This document shows, one piece after another, positions 63,936-64,000 of a stretch of DNA of 64,000 bases; the first letter of the stretch is position 1, and every line of letters starts with the position of its first letter. The notes beneath the pieces were generated by a model. It worked only from the letters and a program-made list of their open reading frames with translations, had not been told where the DNA came from and searched no databases. The position numbers were made by a program, and so were the translations under genes. The stretch lies in the NCBI GenBank assembly GCA_013365325.1, contig JABVXV010000042.1:124001-188000 (forward strand). The letters are read 5' to 3'. This DNA is from Dipetalonema caudispina. Lineage: Eukaryota; Nematoda; Chromadorea; Rhabditida; Onchocercidae.

Positions 63936-64000
63936 CTATAAATGGATTACATTATTTTCATCCGTTCAATCAAATTTTCCTATCACATTTTTTCTTTTTC

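Overview
The window is an AT-rich, intron-rich piece of an animal nuclear genome and most likely comes from a nematode. The evidence is: short introns ending in TTTCAG or TTTTAG; likely spliced-leader acceptors just upstream of start codons; a cuticlin (ZP-domain cuticle protein); a C-x3-C cysteine-repeat protein; a TWK-type potassium channel; and a nematode-style CC-domain exon. The base composition and gene structure would suit a clade III, filarial-type parasite, but that placement is inference. No prokaryotic operon, CRISPR array or phage was seen.

Layout: 1-4579 is mostly non-coding, with a degenerate GT-rich block and an ATC-type triplet block. 4580-6260 (-) is an HD-superfamily phosphohydrolase-like gene whose HD doublet has changed. 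9207-14326 (+) is a two-pore K+ channel with two fibronectin III domains after its last membrane helix. 15854-23740 (+) is SMG8, a subunit of the SMG1 kinase complex of nonsense-mediated mRNA decay. 27397-34634 (-) is a ZP-domain cuticlin-like protein. 40038-40863 (+) encodes a small secreted, possibly peptide-precursor protein behind a long palindrome. 41214-41724 (+) is a weak three-exon candidate. 42688-43583 (-) is a C-x3-C repeat gene that may be broken. 44777-55417 (-) is DNA topoisomerase II in 33 exons. 61668-63030 (+) is a Ly6-like, probably GPI-anchored protein with two tRNA genes in its first intron. 63774-63935 (-) is the last exon of a CC-domain protein that runs off the window.

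The genes do not form a pathway. They are ordinary neighbours on both strands. Gene models were built by hand from splice signals, reading phase and family motifs. For TWK, SMG8, the cuticlin, topoisomerase II and the Ly6 gene every exon junction keeps phase and ends at a stop. Function calls rest on recognised motifs and remembered family patterns, not on searches.
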